Below are positions 25,668 through 34,402 of a DNA stretch of 64,000 bases, in pieces; the stretch's first letter is position 1, and every line of letters begins with the position of its first letter. The notes beneath the pieces are model-generated. The model ran no database searches. It was not told where the DNA came from and was given only the letters and a program-made list of their open reading frames with translations. The stretch comes from an uncultured Cryptobacterium sp. (lineage in GTDB: Bacteria > Actinomycetota > Coriobacteriia > Coriobacteriales > Eggerthellaceae). The stretch is from the NCBI GenBank assembly GCA_958410215.1, contig CATYOF010000011.1, positions 10,505 through 74,504 on the forward strand. The letters are read 5' to 3'. The translations under genes and the position numbers were made by a program.

Positions 25668-26276
25668 GTGATTACTAAAGATGAACTAGCGGCACGTTTT
25701 ATTCATGCAAGTGAAGAAGTTATTGCCGCGGAAGATATGCTAACGGAAATCGATTCTCATTTCGGTGATGCAGATCATGGGCTGACCATGGTGAAAATCG
25801 GGAATGCCATTAAAGATGCAATTGAAGCTGCTGATGGCGGTATTCAGGAAATGCTTGATGATGTGGCCATGGCGGTTATGGTGCTAAATGGGGGAAGCGC
25901 GGTCCCCTTATGGAACACCTGGCTTGATGGTTTGCAGGAAGAAGCTCCTGAGGGTACCGAGGTAGATGCCGACCAACTTAAGGCTATGTTTGCTAATGCA
26001 TTGAGTGAACTTGCCGATATTAGTGGTGCCGAAGTGGGCGATAAAACCATGATGGATGCAGTTATCCCTGCAAGCGAAGCTATTGCGGCCTATTCTGGTG
26101 ATGAAGCGGGTCTGTTTGAGGTAGCGGCTACTGCTGCCGAGCAGGGAGCCGAAAATTCTAAAAACTTCGTTTCAAAATTTGGTCGTGCTAAGAGCTATGG
26201 AGAAAAAACCATTGGGACCCCTGATGCAGGTGCAGTATCAATGGCTTGTTTCTTTAAAGGGCTTGCTCAAGCGTAG
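25668..26276 (+). CDS. dhaL: Dihydroxyacetone kinase subunit DhaL
   Basis: This 202-residue protein is the nucleotide-binding subunit of the dihydroxyacetone kinase system. It carries HFGDADHG near residue 30, the Mg-ADP-binding signature, and VGDKTMMDAVIPA further on. The usual GGASGPLYGT loop is altered to NGGSAVPLWNT, a noticeable divergence. In PTS-dependent systems DhaL holds ADP that is rephosphorylated by DhaM; no DhaM is found nearby, so an ATP-dependent two-subunit enzyme or a different ketose substrate is possible. The start is GTG, preceded by AAGAAGGGGA. Confidence 0.85.
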   Translation: MITKDELAARFIHASEEVIAAEDMLTEIDSHFGDADHGLTMVKIGNAIKDAIEAADGGIQEMLDDVAMAVMVLNGGSAVPLWNTWLDGLQEEAPEGTEVDADQLKAMFANALSELADISGAEVGDKTMMDAVIPASEAIAAYSGDEAGLFEVAATAAEQGAENSKNFVSKFGRAKSYGEKTIGTPDAGAVSMACFFKGLAQA

Positions 26277-26420
26277 CGTGATGGAGTATTCGCATTTCGT
26301 TGCTTTTTCAAAGTGTTTGGGTTATTGCGGCAAGGGGATTTAGCCGCAGGGATATGCGCAAGGTAAACCATAGAAGTAGTGAAAAGATGGCTTACTGCGC
26401 AAAACAAGGAGGAATGCAAG

Positions 26421-27413
26421 ATGAAGAAATTTATCAACAGCCAAGAAACCATTACCGATGAAGAATTGGTTGGCTTTGGGCTGGCGTATGGCGACATCGT
26501 TACCGTTGATGGTCATACCGTAATAAGCAAAGATTTAGAGGGTGCTGATCGTGTAACTATCGTCACCTATGGCGGATCCGGTCATGAGCCTGCCCAAAAA
26601 GGCTTTGTGGGCAAGGGAATGCTGGATATCCAGGTTGATGGAGATATTTTTGCGGCACCTAATGGAGCGGCAGTATTTGAAGCTATGAAATTGGCCGACA
26701 AAGGTCATGGCGTATTGTTGCTGACCCTTAACTATGCGGGCGACCAGCTGGCGGGCAAGCAGGCCATGAAGCTTGCAAAGAAAGCTGGTATGAATGTTCG
26801 CCAGGTAGTAACCGGAGAAGAAATTCGTTACAACGAAGAATGCGAAGATAATCAGCGTGGTTTGGCTGGTTGTGTGCCGGTGTACCACATTGCAGCTGCG
26901 GCTGCTGCAGAAGGCAAGAGTCTTGACGAAGTAGCCGAAATTGCACAGCGTTATGCTGATAGTATGGCTTCCATTACAGTTAAAAGCACCGATGCTACCC
27001 ATCCTCAAAATGGTATGTCTTTTGGTGATTTGGGCGAAACTGATCAAATGGAAATTGGCGCTGGTCAGCATGGCGAAGGCGGCGGTGTTCGCGTTCCTAT
27101 GGCTTCTTCTAAGGAAACAGTTGGTTTAATTGCACCAAAATTGGTAGAGCATGTCGGACTACAAAAAGGCGACAAAGCTTTCGTTATGATTAATGGCTGC
27201 GGTGCTACTACCATGATGGAAATGCTTATTCTTTATAAGGATACCGTGGAGTATCTGGAAGGCTTAGGCATTGAAGTTGTTGCCAATATGGTTGGTGAAA
27301 TTTTAACGGTTCAAGAATCGGGCGGGTTCCAGATGAATATTGCCAAGTGGGACGATGAATTTTTGCGTCTGTGGAATACCCCTGCTCATACCCCGGTATT
27401 TTTTAAGGAATAG
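26421..27413 (+). CDS. dhaK: Dihydroxyacetone kinase subunit DhaK (divergent)
   Basis: This 330-residue protein is a DhaK-type substrate-binding subunit. It shows YGGSGHEPAQKGFVGKGML near residue 50, the ketose pocket, and QHGEGGGVRVP near 215, which supplies the histidine that forms a hemiaminal with the substrate carbonyl. Many other positions differ from common DhaK, so the substrate may be another short ketose such as erythrulose. The start is the ATG at 26421 after AAGGAGG, although the frame is open 14 codons further upstream. It follows dhaL by 144 bases in the same unit. Confidence 0.85.
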   Translation: MKKFINSQETITDEELVGFGLAYGDIVTVDGHTVISKDLEGADRVTIVTYGGSGHEPAQKGFVGKGMLDIQVDGDIFAAPNGAAVFEAMKLADKGHGVLLLTLNYAGDQLAGKQAMKLAKKAGMNVRQVVTGEEIRYNEECEDNQRGLAGCVPVYHIAAAAAAEGKSLDEVAEIAQRYADSMASITVKSTDATHPQNGMSFGDLGETDQMEIGAGQHGEGGGVRVPMASSKETVGLIAPKLVEHVGLQKGDKAFVMINGCGATTMMEMLILYKDTVEYLEGLGIEVVANMVGEILTVQESGGFQMNIAKWDDEFLRLWNTPAHTPVFFKE

Positions 27414-27531
27414 TTCGAAAAGGTGGATTTCGGCTTAGCTTTCTGTAGTGGCAGGCTGGGATTGAATTTCTAAAAAGTGTCTTGCATTGCCCGCTTGTGG
27501 GCAGTAGATAATCTGGAAAGTAGGTAGCGTT

Positions 27532-27852
27532 ATGTCTGCTGAATATATGCATGTAGGAATTCCGGTGCTCAACAAAAAACCCAACATGGTGTTCAATGAG
27601 TGGGGCGGCTTTTGGGTGAACGAAAGCGTGGATGAATACGACTACAAAATTGAGTATTTGAAGTTTGAAGAGGGCACCCGTTTTCCTGAAATCCTATCGA
27701 AGCAGCCTCATGTAGCGTATTCGGTTGATAATTTGGAACATTATATCGAAGATGCAGATCAGGTTATTTTTGGCCCAGAGCCAGTAGGGGATGACCGTTT
27801 AGCGTTTGTTATCAAAGACAATGCTATTTTTGAATTGTACGAAGCTCATTAA
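27532..27852 (+). CDS. VOC (glyoxalase/bleomycin-resistance fold) family protein
   Basis: This 106-residue protein opens with HVGIPVLNKKPNM and later has PHVAYSVDNLEHYIEDADQVIFGP and AFVIKDNAIFELYEA, the strand pattern of a single glyoxalase-type VOC half-domain. The likely metal ligands are His near 7, His in PHVAY and the terminal Glu. It lies 118 bases after dhaK on the same strand, and one terminator follows at 27988, so it appears to belong to the same unit. It may be an isomerase, epimerase or lyase acting on the sugar processed by this operon. Confidence 0.65.
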   Translation: MSAEYMHVGIPVLNKKPNMVFNEWGGFWVNESVDEYDYKIEYLKFEEGTRFPEILSKQPHVAYSVDNLEHYIEDADQVIFGPEPVGDDRLAFVIKDNAIFELYEAH

Positions 27853-27987
27853 GATATTTTGGGTTTGTTGTTGGGTTACCGACCAAAAAGTGTTGGTAAT
27901 CTAACTACCTATATCCATATAGGGTTATAGAAAAAAGTGTGTTTAATGACCAAAATGTGTTTCTAATTTAGTTGTATAAGACCAGTT

Positions 27988-28010
27988 AAGCCCCCGTTTC
28001 TGGGGGCTTG
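27988..28010 (+). terminator. Terminator of the aldolase-dhaLK-VOC operon
   Basis: AAGCCCCC pairs with GGGGGCTT around the loop GTTTCT. The following bases are GCTGTTTG, a weak T-tract. A second weaker inverted repeat, TTACCGAC with GTTGGTAA, lies about 100 bases upstream. The structure stands between convergent genes. Confidence 0.65.
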
Positions 28011-28034
28011 CTGTTTGAAATGTTGAATTCGTTT

Positions 28035-28873
28035 TTACACAATAGGGCGCGTCCATTCGGGCAGCCCCTTTTTTCTTCGGTTGACGCGGCGACCACGCAT
28101 GTTTGCTACGCAGCCCTGCATTCCATGGGGGATATAATCCAAATCTTCAATGTTTTCGGGTAAGTAGCTTACTAAGCTAAGTGGTGCGGTTTGTTCAATA
28201 TAGTCGGGTAAGGGCTCTGGGCTTGGTGTTGCTTCAAAGCCGTATACTACGTTACCTTGTGCCGTGAGTTTTTTCTCGTAAGCACTTAGTGGCTCGTTTG
28301 GAAAAAGTGCACGGACATTATCGCTTTTCCATTTCAGTTTATATCCAGCAAGTTCTAGCTGGGTTAAGGAAAAATCACGTAAAGGAAAGCTATCGGTACG
28401 TAAGCGTATCGAAGCGCCTGGTTTCAGAATTTTTCGATAGGTTATCAGGCGATCCAGATAGGTTAAGCGCAGATGGGCTCGCTTCTTTTTAGGAAATGGG
28501 GTAGGAAAGTTTAGAAGAATGCCGTCAAGTTCATCGGGCGCGAACAGTTCGGTTAGTTCAGGATCATGAGCGCAGACGAACACCACATTAGGCACCCGTT
28601 CGGCAAGGGCGCGTTCTGCGCCGCGGATAGTGCATATAACTTCAACATCTAACCCAATAAAAAGAGTATCAGGATGCAGTTTTGCGCATGCAACCGTGTA
28701 TTCACCTTTACCGCATCCCAAGTCAAGAACGATACGATGGTAGGACGTGCGGTAACCCCACTTATTCCATTTACCGCGCCAAACTCCCGGGTAGAGTTCC
28801 AGAGCTTGGTCGCAAGCAACAAGATGTTTTTCAAGAGAAAAGTCTTTGGTAAACGAGATCGTGGGGTGCGCAC
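28035..28873 (-). CDS. trmB: tRNA (guanine-N7)-methyltransferase TrmB, with an apparent frameshift near the 5' end
   Basis: TrmB adds the N7 methyl group to G46 of tRNA using SAM. The SAM site VLDLGCGKGEY and the catalytic segment NFPTPFPKKKR are clear. The frame carrying these is open back to a TGA at 28911-28913 but has no usable start codon apart from a TTG inside the SAM motif. A GTG at 28873 with an ideal AAGGAG site begins MRTPRSRLPK in another frame. This joins naturally to DFSLEKHLVACDQALELYPG in the main frame if one base is restored at about 28844. The gene is thus probably full-length (about 280 residues) but carries a one-base deletion, a sequencing error or a frameshift site. Confidence 0.8.
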
Positions 28874-29023
28874 TAATGCTCCTTATAGGATTCGTGTACC
28901 ATTTTTGCTTTCATGTATATCCTTTCTGATTATTTAGAGGGTTCTAAATAGGAAACCTTCTTTATGGGCTTTAGCCTTTAATAATTTAGTTTTCAATAAT
29001 AGTACGTTTATTCCTTTATGTCC

Positions 29024-29090
29024 GAATTGATAAATACGAACGTATTTATCAATTCATGTGTCTTGTCAGATGATTATACGGTAGTATAGT
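29024..29090 (+). promoter_or_regulatory. Promoter and 32-bp perfect palindrome upstream of niaP
   Basis: GAATTGATAAATACG and CGTATTTATCAATTC form a perfect inverted repeat around AA (29024-29055). Just downstream are a -35-like TTGTCA (29063-29068) and a -10-like TATAGT (29085-29090) with a 16-bp spacer. NiaR, encoded two genes away, is the obvious candidate binder, though I cannot confirm that the site matches a known NiaR motif. A different regulator, or one acting on the divergent trmB, is possible. Confidence 0.6.
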
Positions 29091-29167
29091 TGCTCGGTTT
29101 CTCCCTTAGGGAAAGCAAGGCATCCTTAGGGAAAAGTAAGAAGCATGGATTGGAGAAGTAAATAGCG

Positions 29168-30511
29168 ATGAATATTGCTCAAAGGCTTGAACGCCTTCCT
29201 ATGACACCTACCATGAACAAGATTCTTCTGATAGTTGGCATAGGGTGGCTTTTTGATGCAATGGACCAAGGTATGGTTTCAGGTGTTTTGGCAGCAGTGG
29301 GGAGCGACTGGGTTTTGTCTCCACTTGATCAGAGCATGCTGGCAAGTGCGGGCACCTTTGGCATGATTATTGGTGCGGCATTTTCGGGCATCGCTTCAGA
29401 TAAATGGGGCCGGCGCAAGGTAATTCTCTTTACGCTGCTTATGTATAGCGTGGGAAGTTTTCTTTGTGGTGTTTCTTCTAGTTTCACCATGTTGGTTGTT
29501 TGTCGCTTCATTACCGGTCTTGGTCTTGGCGGAGAATTGCCAGCGGCATCAACCCTGGTAAGCGAATTTTCGCCTCTTAAATATCGTGGCAGAAACGTGG
29601 TTCTTTTGGAAAGCTTCTGGGCTTGGGGCTGGATTATTGCGGCGCTGGTAGCTTACCTGCTTATTCCTATGTATGGTTGGCGCATTGCCTTTTTGGTAGG
29701 GGCTGTTCCTGCGTTGTTTGCGGCGGTGCTTCGTGTTATGGTTCCCGAATCGCCCCGATATCTTGATCTTGTAGGCAAACATCAGCAGGCCGATGAGATA
29801 GTTACCAAAATGGAAACCGCTGCAGGTGTGATTGTTTCCGACGAAGAAAAAACCCACCTAAGCGCTATTAAAACTTCAGCATGGAAATCGTTTGCTCAGC
29901 TGTGGTCAAAAAAGAACCTTCGGGCTACGTTGGTGTTATGGGTTATTTGGTTTGGAATCAACTTCGGTTACTACGGTTTTGTTTTGTGGACTCCAAGTTT
30001 GCTGGTAGCTCAAGGATTTTCTTTGGTTACGAGCTTTGGTTTTACCGTAATTATGTGTTTGGCTCAGCTTCCAGGTTACTTCAGTGCCGCTTGGTTAATT
30101 GAGAGAATTGGCAGGAAGAAAGTTCTGATTGCATACTTTGCTGGTACAGCATGTGCTGCCTGGTTGTTTGGTCACGCGGCATCGGAGATGGAAGTATTAG
30201 CTTCGGGTTGTTTGCTGTATTTCTTTGCGTTGGGTGCTTGGGGTTGCGTATACTCCTACACCCCGGAAGTGTATCCCACTGACGTACGTGGATCGGGTAC
30301 GGGTTGGGCAGCATGTTTTGGTCGTATTGGCGCTTTTGTTGCTCCTTTTATTGTGCCTCTGGTTTACGCTTCGTTTGGCGAAGGGCTTGGTTTTACGGTA
30401 GTTTTCATTATGCTAGCTTCAGCATTTGCAGTAGTAGCGCTGGTAATTGCGCTTTTCGGAACGGAAACAAAAGGACAACCTTTGAGCGACCTTAGCAATG
30501 GGGAAGCGTAA
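29168..30511 (+). CDS. niaP: MFS transporter, probable niacin permease NiaP
   Basis: This 447-residue carrier has 12 helices and sugar-transporter-type MFS motifs: DKWGRRKVI after helix 2, GLGLGGELPAASTLVSEF in helix 4, PESPRYLDL in the central loop and RIGRKKVL after helix 8. The overall pattern, especially GWLFDAMDQGMVSGVLAA in helix 1, fits the NiaP group that imports nicotinate or nicotinamide. The assignment is strengthened by the NiaR-like repressor gene that follows. A long perfect palindrome lies upstream. Confidence 0.75.
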   Translation: MNIAQRLERLPMTPTMNKILLIVGIGWLFDAMDQGMVSGVLAAVGSDWVLSPLDQSMLASAGTFGMIIGAAFSGIASDKWGRRKVILFTLLMYSVGSFLCGVSSSFTMLVVCRFITGLGLGGELPAASTLVSEFSPLKYRGRNVVLLESFWAWGWIIAALVAYLLIPMYGWRIAFLVGAVPALFAAVLRVMVPESPRYLDLVGKHQQADEIVTKMETAAGVIVSDEEKTHLSAIKTSAWKSFAQLWSKKNLRATLVLWVIWFGINFGYYGFVLWTPSLLVAQGFSLVTSFGFTVIMCLAQLPGYFSAAWLIERIGRKKVLIAYFAGTACAAWLFGHAASEMEVLASGCLLYFFALGAWGCVYSYTPEVYPTDVRGSGTGWAACFGRIGAFVAPFIVPLVYASFGEGLGFTVVFIMLASAFAVVALVIALFGTETKGQPLSDLSNGEA

Positions 30512-30575
30512 AGCTAGGCATTGCCTTCGCTAAGCGTTGCTCTCATTAAGCATTGTCAGTCAGAGTATTTTCAGG

Positions 30576-30613
30576 GCCCAGCATTGTTTTTCTAAGGGAA
30601 GGCAATGTTGGGC
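30576..30613. other. Hairpin between niaP and niaR
   Basis: GCCCAGCATTG (30576-30586) pairs with CAATGTTGGGC (30603-30613), one mismatch, around a 16-base loop. No T-tract follows, so it is a weak terminator at best. It could also be an operator or a processing site in the 194-base gap. Confidence 0.4.
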
Positions 30614-30705
30614 TTACGTATTGCTTACGGGCAAAATAGTCTGTTTATTTAGCAACGAGCCTTTCGTACAATGAAGAAGCTAATATGTTTTAGAGAGGGT
30701 CTTTT

Positions 30706-31248
30706 ATGACAAATTCTTCTCGTCGTACAGAAATAATTAGAATTCTTCAGACAAGTAATGCTCCTCAGTCGGGAACTGCTTTAGGGGAAATGCTTGGAGT
30801 AAGTAGGCAGATTATTGTGCAGGATATTGCACTACTTCGTACTTCGGGTTACGAAATACTATCTACTAATCGCGGCTATGTTTTACATGAGTCAAATACT
30901 AATCCGCGCAGGTTAGTGAAGGTACGACATGGCTCCGAACGCATTGAAGAAGAGCTTAACCTTATCGTTGATCTGGGTGGTTGCGTTGAAGATGTCTTGG
31001 TGAATCACAGAACATATGCGAAGCTTGAAGCGCCTTTGAATGTGAAAAACCGCAGAGATGTTCAAAAGTTTGTGGAGCAGCTTAATAATGGTATTTCTAG
31101 CCCGCTTTTAGCTGTAACTGATGGATATCATTTTCATCACATTAGTGCTGAATCCCAAGAAGTATTGGATGAAATTGTAGATGCCCTTGATAAAAAGGGC
31201 TTTCTTGCTGAATTTACTGCTTATGAAAAAGGGGAAGAACAAGCGTGA
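30706..31248 (+). CDS. niaR: NiaR-type transcriptional repressor of niacin uptake
   Basis: This 180-residue protein has an N-terminal HTH_11 winged helix (SGTALGEMLGVSRQIIVQDI) followed by a 3H domain. The conserved histidines appear in VRHGSERIEEEL, VNHRTYAKL and GYHFHHISAES. NiaR binds nicotinate through the 3H domain and represses NAD-precursor uptake or synthesis genes. Its position directly after the NiaP-like transporter supports the role. GAGAGGG precedes the ATG. Confidence 0.9.
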   Translation: MTNSSRRTEIIRILQTSNAPQSGTALGEMLGVSRQIIVQDIALLRTSGYEILSTNRGYVLHESNTNPRRLVKVRHGSERIEEELNLIVDLGGCVEDVLVNHRTYAKLEAPLNVKNRRDVQKFVEQLNNGISSPLLAVTDGYHFHHISAESQEVLDEIVDALDKKGFLAEFTAYEKGEEQA

Positions 31249-31271
31249 CAAGCGCCTTGGGCACTTGTCAC
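31245..31271 (+). terminator. Probable terminator of niaR
   Basis: GTGACAAG (31245-31252) pairs with CTTGTCAC (31264-31271), with an additional GCC/GGC pairing inside. It begins at the niaR stop codon. There is no T-run, so termination strength is uncertain. Confidence 0.4.
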
Positions 31272-31336
31272 ACTAGAGGATCAGAAGGTGGTTTAGGTAA
31301 ACGCTTGCGATATTTATTTACGATATCTGTCTTGTG

Positions 31337-32266
31337 TTAGTCCTGCATATCAAGCCAGTTGATAATGGTTTCTTCCACATCGAACTTAATGTCGTCATAG
31401 TTATGAATTTCATGACGATAACCCGAATACAGCTTAGTAATAACGTCTTCATGACCCGTATCGATTAACCAATTAGCAACCTGGTAAACGCCTTCGCCAT
31501 AATTACCCACCGGATCTTGGTCGCCTGCAATAAGCAAGATAGGCAAATTCTGGGGAACTTTCTTTGCCCATTCTTCGTTTTCGATGCAGAGCATCATATC
31601 AATGAAGTCGCGAAGGCTTATATTGTGGGTAGGATGAGTGAATGCATCGAAGGGGTCTTCAGCGTGGTCTCTTTGAACATAAGGATCATGACAAATCCAT
31701 TCGTTGCCCAGTGTTGCACCTTCGGAGCAGCGAGCAAACATCCAACCCATAAGTTCGTTTACAAAGGCAGGATCAGATTCATGAGCGCCTCCTGCTTCAA
31801 CGGCTTGATCAAGTTTGGCACGAACTTCGTGAGTGTTTTTAAAAATGCCAGGGGTTCCGCAATAAATAGCGCCAGTGAGTTCTTTGCCATATTTTGCGGA
31901 AAAATCACGTGCGATCATGGAGCCCATAGAGTGACCAAACATAAAGTAGGGAAGATTGGGATATTTTTCGCACACGAGATCTTTGAACAGTTTTTCATCT
32001 TCCATCATGGTGTGAGGACCTGCATCGCCCCAGTCGCCCCAGGTGTTGTTGGCGATTGCGGTTGCGCCGTGACCAACGTGATCGTCGGCAGCAACAATGT
32101 AGCCGGCATCCATTAAAGCAACAATCATATGGAAATAGCGGCGAGAATGTTCACCAAAGCCATGGACCAGCTGTACGATACCTTCTGGTTCAGTGGCAGG
32201 GACGTATATCCAGCCTGTTACCTGGTCGCGTCCGTTTGATGAGGGGAATGTAAGTTCGTGAAGCAT
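31337..32266 (-). CDS. Alpha/beta hydrolase, monoacylglycerol-lipase/lysophospholipase type
   Basis: This 309-residue protein is a serine hydrolase. The oxyanion segment VQLVHGFGEHSRRY lies near residue 32, the nucleophile elbow FGHSMGSM near 113, a candidate acid in LLIAGDQDPVG and the catalytic His in YSGYRHEIHNY near the end. The pattern is that of the Hydrolase_4 group (monoglyceride lipase, PldB-like), acting on lipid esters. No signal peptide is visible, so it is cytoplasmic. The gene is monocistronic. Confidence 0.85.
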   Translation of the reverse strand: MLHELTFPSSNGRDQVTGWIYVPATEPEGIVQLVHGFGEHSRRYFHMIVALMDAGYIVAADDHVGHGATAIANNTWGDWGDAGPHTMMEDEKLFKDLVCEKYPNLPYFMFGHSMGSMIARDFSAKYGKELTGAIYCGTPGIFKNTHEVRAKLDQAVEAGGAHESDPAFVNELMGWMFARCSEGATLGNEWICHDPYVQRDHAEDPFDAFTHPTHNISLRDFIDMMLCIENEEWAKKVPQNLPILLIAGDQDPVGNYGEGVYQVANWLIDTGHEDVITKLYSGYRHEIHNYDDIKFDVEETIINWLDMQD

Positions 32267-32389
32267 GGTTGTCCCTTCCCTAATTTGAATGTTTTAGTAT
32301 GCGCTGGTAGCCGTGCGTAGCTAGGTCGGTTAATCGTTGTTGATTACCGATGCGCTAGTGTGCACAGAGGTGCGCGCAAACTATGTGTT

Positions 32390-32428
32390 GCGTTCGATTA
32401 CACGACTAGACTGTGTGCAGTCGAACGC
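32390..32428. other. Hairpin in the gap upstream of the hydrolase gene
   Basis: GCGTTCGA (32390-32397) and TCGAACGC (32421-32428) are perfectly complementary across a 23-base loop. It lies in the 283-base gap between two genes on the minus strand. It may be a terminator for the upstream CPBP gene or a regulatory site. Nothing else is evident in the gap. Confidence 0.3.
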
Positions 32429-32549
32429 TTCTGCTTATTTTATAGCATCTCGTAGCGTCCGGTTTGCAATAAACGGACAGGATGTTTGGTGTAAGGATGA
32501 ACAGTGAAACTTGCCTTTGACAAATGGGATGGAGATAGAGAAGCTAGAG

Positions 32550-33332
32550 CTAGTTACTAAGGGTGTTTTCTGATTTGGGCTTTGATTCTTGCTCGTTCAA
32601 TAGCGTGCGCGTTGGAACTTCGCCGTTAAAGTAATCTGGATCACATTTCATCTGGAAGCGCTTGCGTATTACTACGGCAAAATCATACAAGCCGTGGGCC
32701 AGAGCAACAATTGCCAAGCTGTTGGTGATGGCAAAAACTGCGCCGAAGAGGAATCCCATAGCAAACACTACAGCTATAGTGGATAGGCTTTGGTATCGTA
32801 CATGCGCGAGACAAAAGGCTAGGGAAGATATAAGAAGCGCTATGGCAAGCACCAAAGGAGCTGGTAAAAAGGAAGAAAGCAGCGTTTCGGTAAGGCTAAA
32901 AATAGCGTAGCGAAACAGCAGTTCTTCGATAAATCCAATAAGGGCGAAAAGGACTATGAGAGCCACAAGGGGCAGACGAGGGAGTTCGCCATCAATTCCT
33001 TGACGTACGGCTTTAATTGATTGACGTCCGGTTTTGGTTTTATATGCACGTCGTTCGTTTAGCCAGGCTATGACAAAGAAAATAAGAGCAGCTACACATC
33101 CTGCAGCGATGGTAACAGGTGCGGGAAGCACGGTAAGTGAAGTGGCTATGGGCCGCAACCAGGCAAGTCCAATAGTGGCATCAAGCCAGTTTCCAGTGGA
33201 AATACCAAAAGAAACCATGCAGAGCGCGCAGCCCAACAGTAAAAGAAATGCTTGCGAGTACAGCGTTACCGCGAAGAGTGCTAAGGCTTCTCCTTCGGCA
33301 AGGGGAATAAGCTTGTTGCGGCTGGTGTTCAT
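32550..33332 (-). CDS. CPBP family intramembrane metalloprotease
   Basis: This 260-residue membrane protein has the CPBP (CAAX protease and bacteriocin-processing) motifs: EELLFRYAIF near residue 138 and FCLAHVRY about 35 residues later. These hold the Glu and His residues that bind zinc in the membrane. About seven helices are predicted. Bacterial members process prenylated or bacteriocin-like peptides or give immunity; no peptide gene is seen nearby. A polar C-terminal tail of about 30 residues follows the last helix. Confidence 0.85.
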   Translation of the reverse strand: MNTSRNKLIPLAEGEALALFAVTLYSQAFLLLLGCALCMVSFGISTGNWLDATIGLAWLRPIATSLTVLPAPVTIAAGCVAALIFFVIAWLNERRAYKTKTGRQSIKAVRQGIDGELPRLPLVALIVLFALIGFIEELLFRYAIFSLTETLLSSFLPAPLVLAIALLISSLAFCLAHVRYQSLSTIAVVFAMGFLFGAVFAITNSLAIVALAHGLYDFAVVIRKRFQMKCDPDYFNGEVPTRTLLNEQESKPKSENTLSN

Positions 33333-33446
33333 AGCGTTCCTTTTGGCTTCTTTTAATCATGTGGATGCATCCATGTAATTGTACAGTCTGCAAAAGGGAT
33401 GGTTTGCAGTAGCAACAAAACAAACTGCCCATAGTGAATCCAGCTA

Positions 33447-34175
33447 CTAAGCCGTGTATTCTTTTGCTACATCAATGAAGTGAACGTATACGCCACAAAT
33501 ATTATTTTGGGCATCGTATCCAAAATAGGTTGGATAGACTCCATCACCCCAACCAGAAGCAAAAATAGCAATATTGCAATCTGATTCTGGCACGGTCCAG
33601 TTAAGCCAATCACCGTATTTGCTTTGGTATTTTGGATTCGCTTGCGCATTTTCTTCTAGCAATTTGAGAAGTAAATCATTATAGGGATCATAATCTGGAT
33701 GTTCTTCCAGTTGTTTCGACCAGAAATTTTGGAAGGCCTTTTGGGCTTGAACGTCTGCGATGCAGCCCATACCGGCATCTACACCGAAACCAAAAAACAT
33801 GCCGTCTTCCAGTTCGTCTTCTAAGTTTTCGCTTCCCACCATTCCAAGTTCATATCTAACTGGTTTTTGATCAGTAACTACTACTTTGACGCAAGCATAG
33901 CGATCGCCATATTGCTCGTTAGGAACTACACAGATTTTTACCTGGTACGTTCCGACAGGAATAGTTTGAATAAAAGGCGGAGTATTTTCTAAATCTATCA
34001 AAGGATCGCAAGCTAAAACGGTTCCAGTGGGGAAGTGAAGAGAGCCTATATCTAAAACATCTACAGAGATGCCATTTATAGCTTTTTCGGAAAAATAGGT
34101 ATCTAAATCTATTTTGCAGGCTAGCTTATCCTTGATTGATTCGTATTTATTTAACCAGTCTGTTGTCGGTGTCAT
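33447..34175 (-). CDS. DUF4241 domain-containing protein
   Basis: This protein of about 242 residues has the pattern of DUF4241: FPTGTVLACDPLIDL, TIPVGTYQVKI, a central DAGMGCIADVQAQKAF, and IAIFASGWGDGVYPTYFGYD near the C-terminus. The family is widespread in bacteria and has been linked to immunity-like roles in polymorphic toxin loci, but no toxin gene is nearby. The ATG at 34175 follows GAAAGGACA; another ATG six codons upstream lacks this spacing. It is soluble and stands alone. Confidence 0.75.
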   Translation of the reverse strand: MTPTTDWLNKYESIKDKLACKIDLDTYFSEKAINGISVDVLDIGSLHFPTGTVLACDPLIDLENTPPFIQTIPVGTYQVKICVVPNEQYGDRYACVKVVVTDQKPVRYELGMVGSENLEDELEDGMFFGFGVDAGMGCIADVQAQKAFQNFWSKQLEEHPDYDPYNDLLLKLLEENAQANPKYQSKYGDWLNWTVPESDCNIAIFASGWGDGVYPTYFGYDAQNNICGVYVHFIDVAKEYTA

Positions 34176-34402
34176 AAATGTCCTTTCTCGCATAGGAAAA
34201 AGAGAAGCATCAAGCCCAGCATATCCTGCTAAAGCTTCGCGGTTTTATGCTAATTCGTACCACGACCTCTTTAAATTACCATAGTACTGTCGTAAGGGCG
34301 GCATCAGTAAAACTAATTTTTATGATTGATGAATACTTGTTTTTCTGTGTATGTGTTTAAGGGGGTACTTCGTGCGCTACTACCTTAGCAACAAGTTGTT
34401 TC

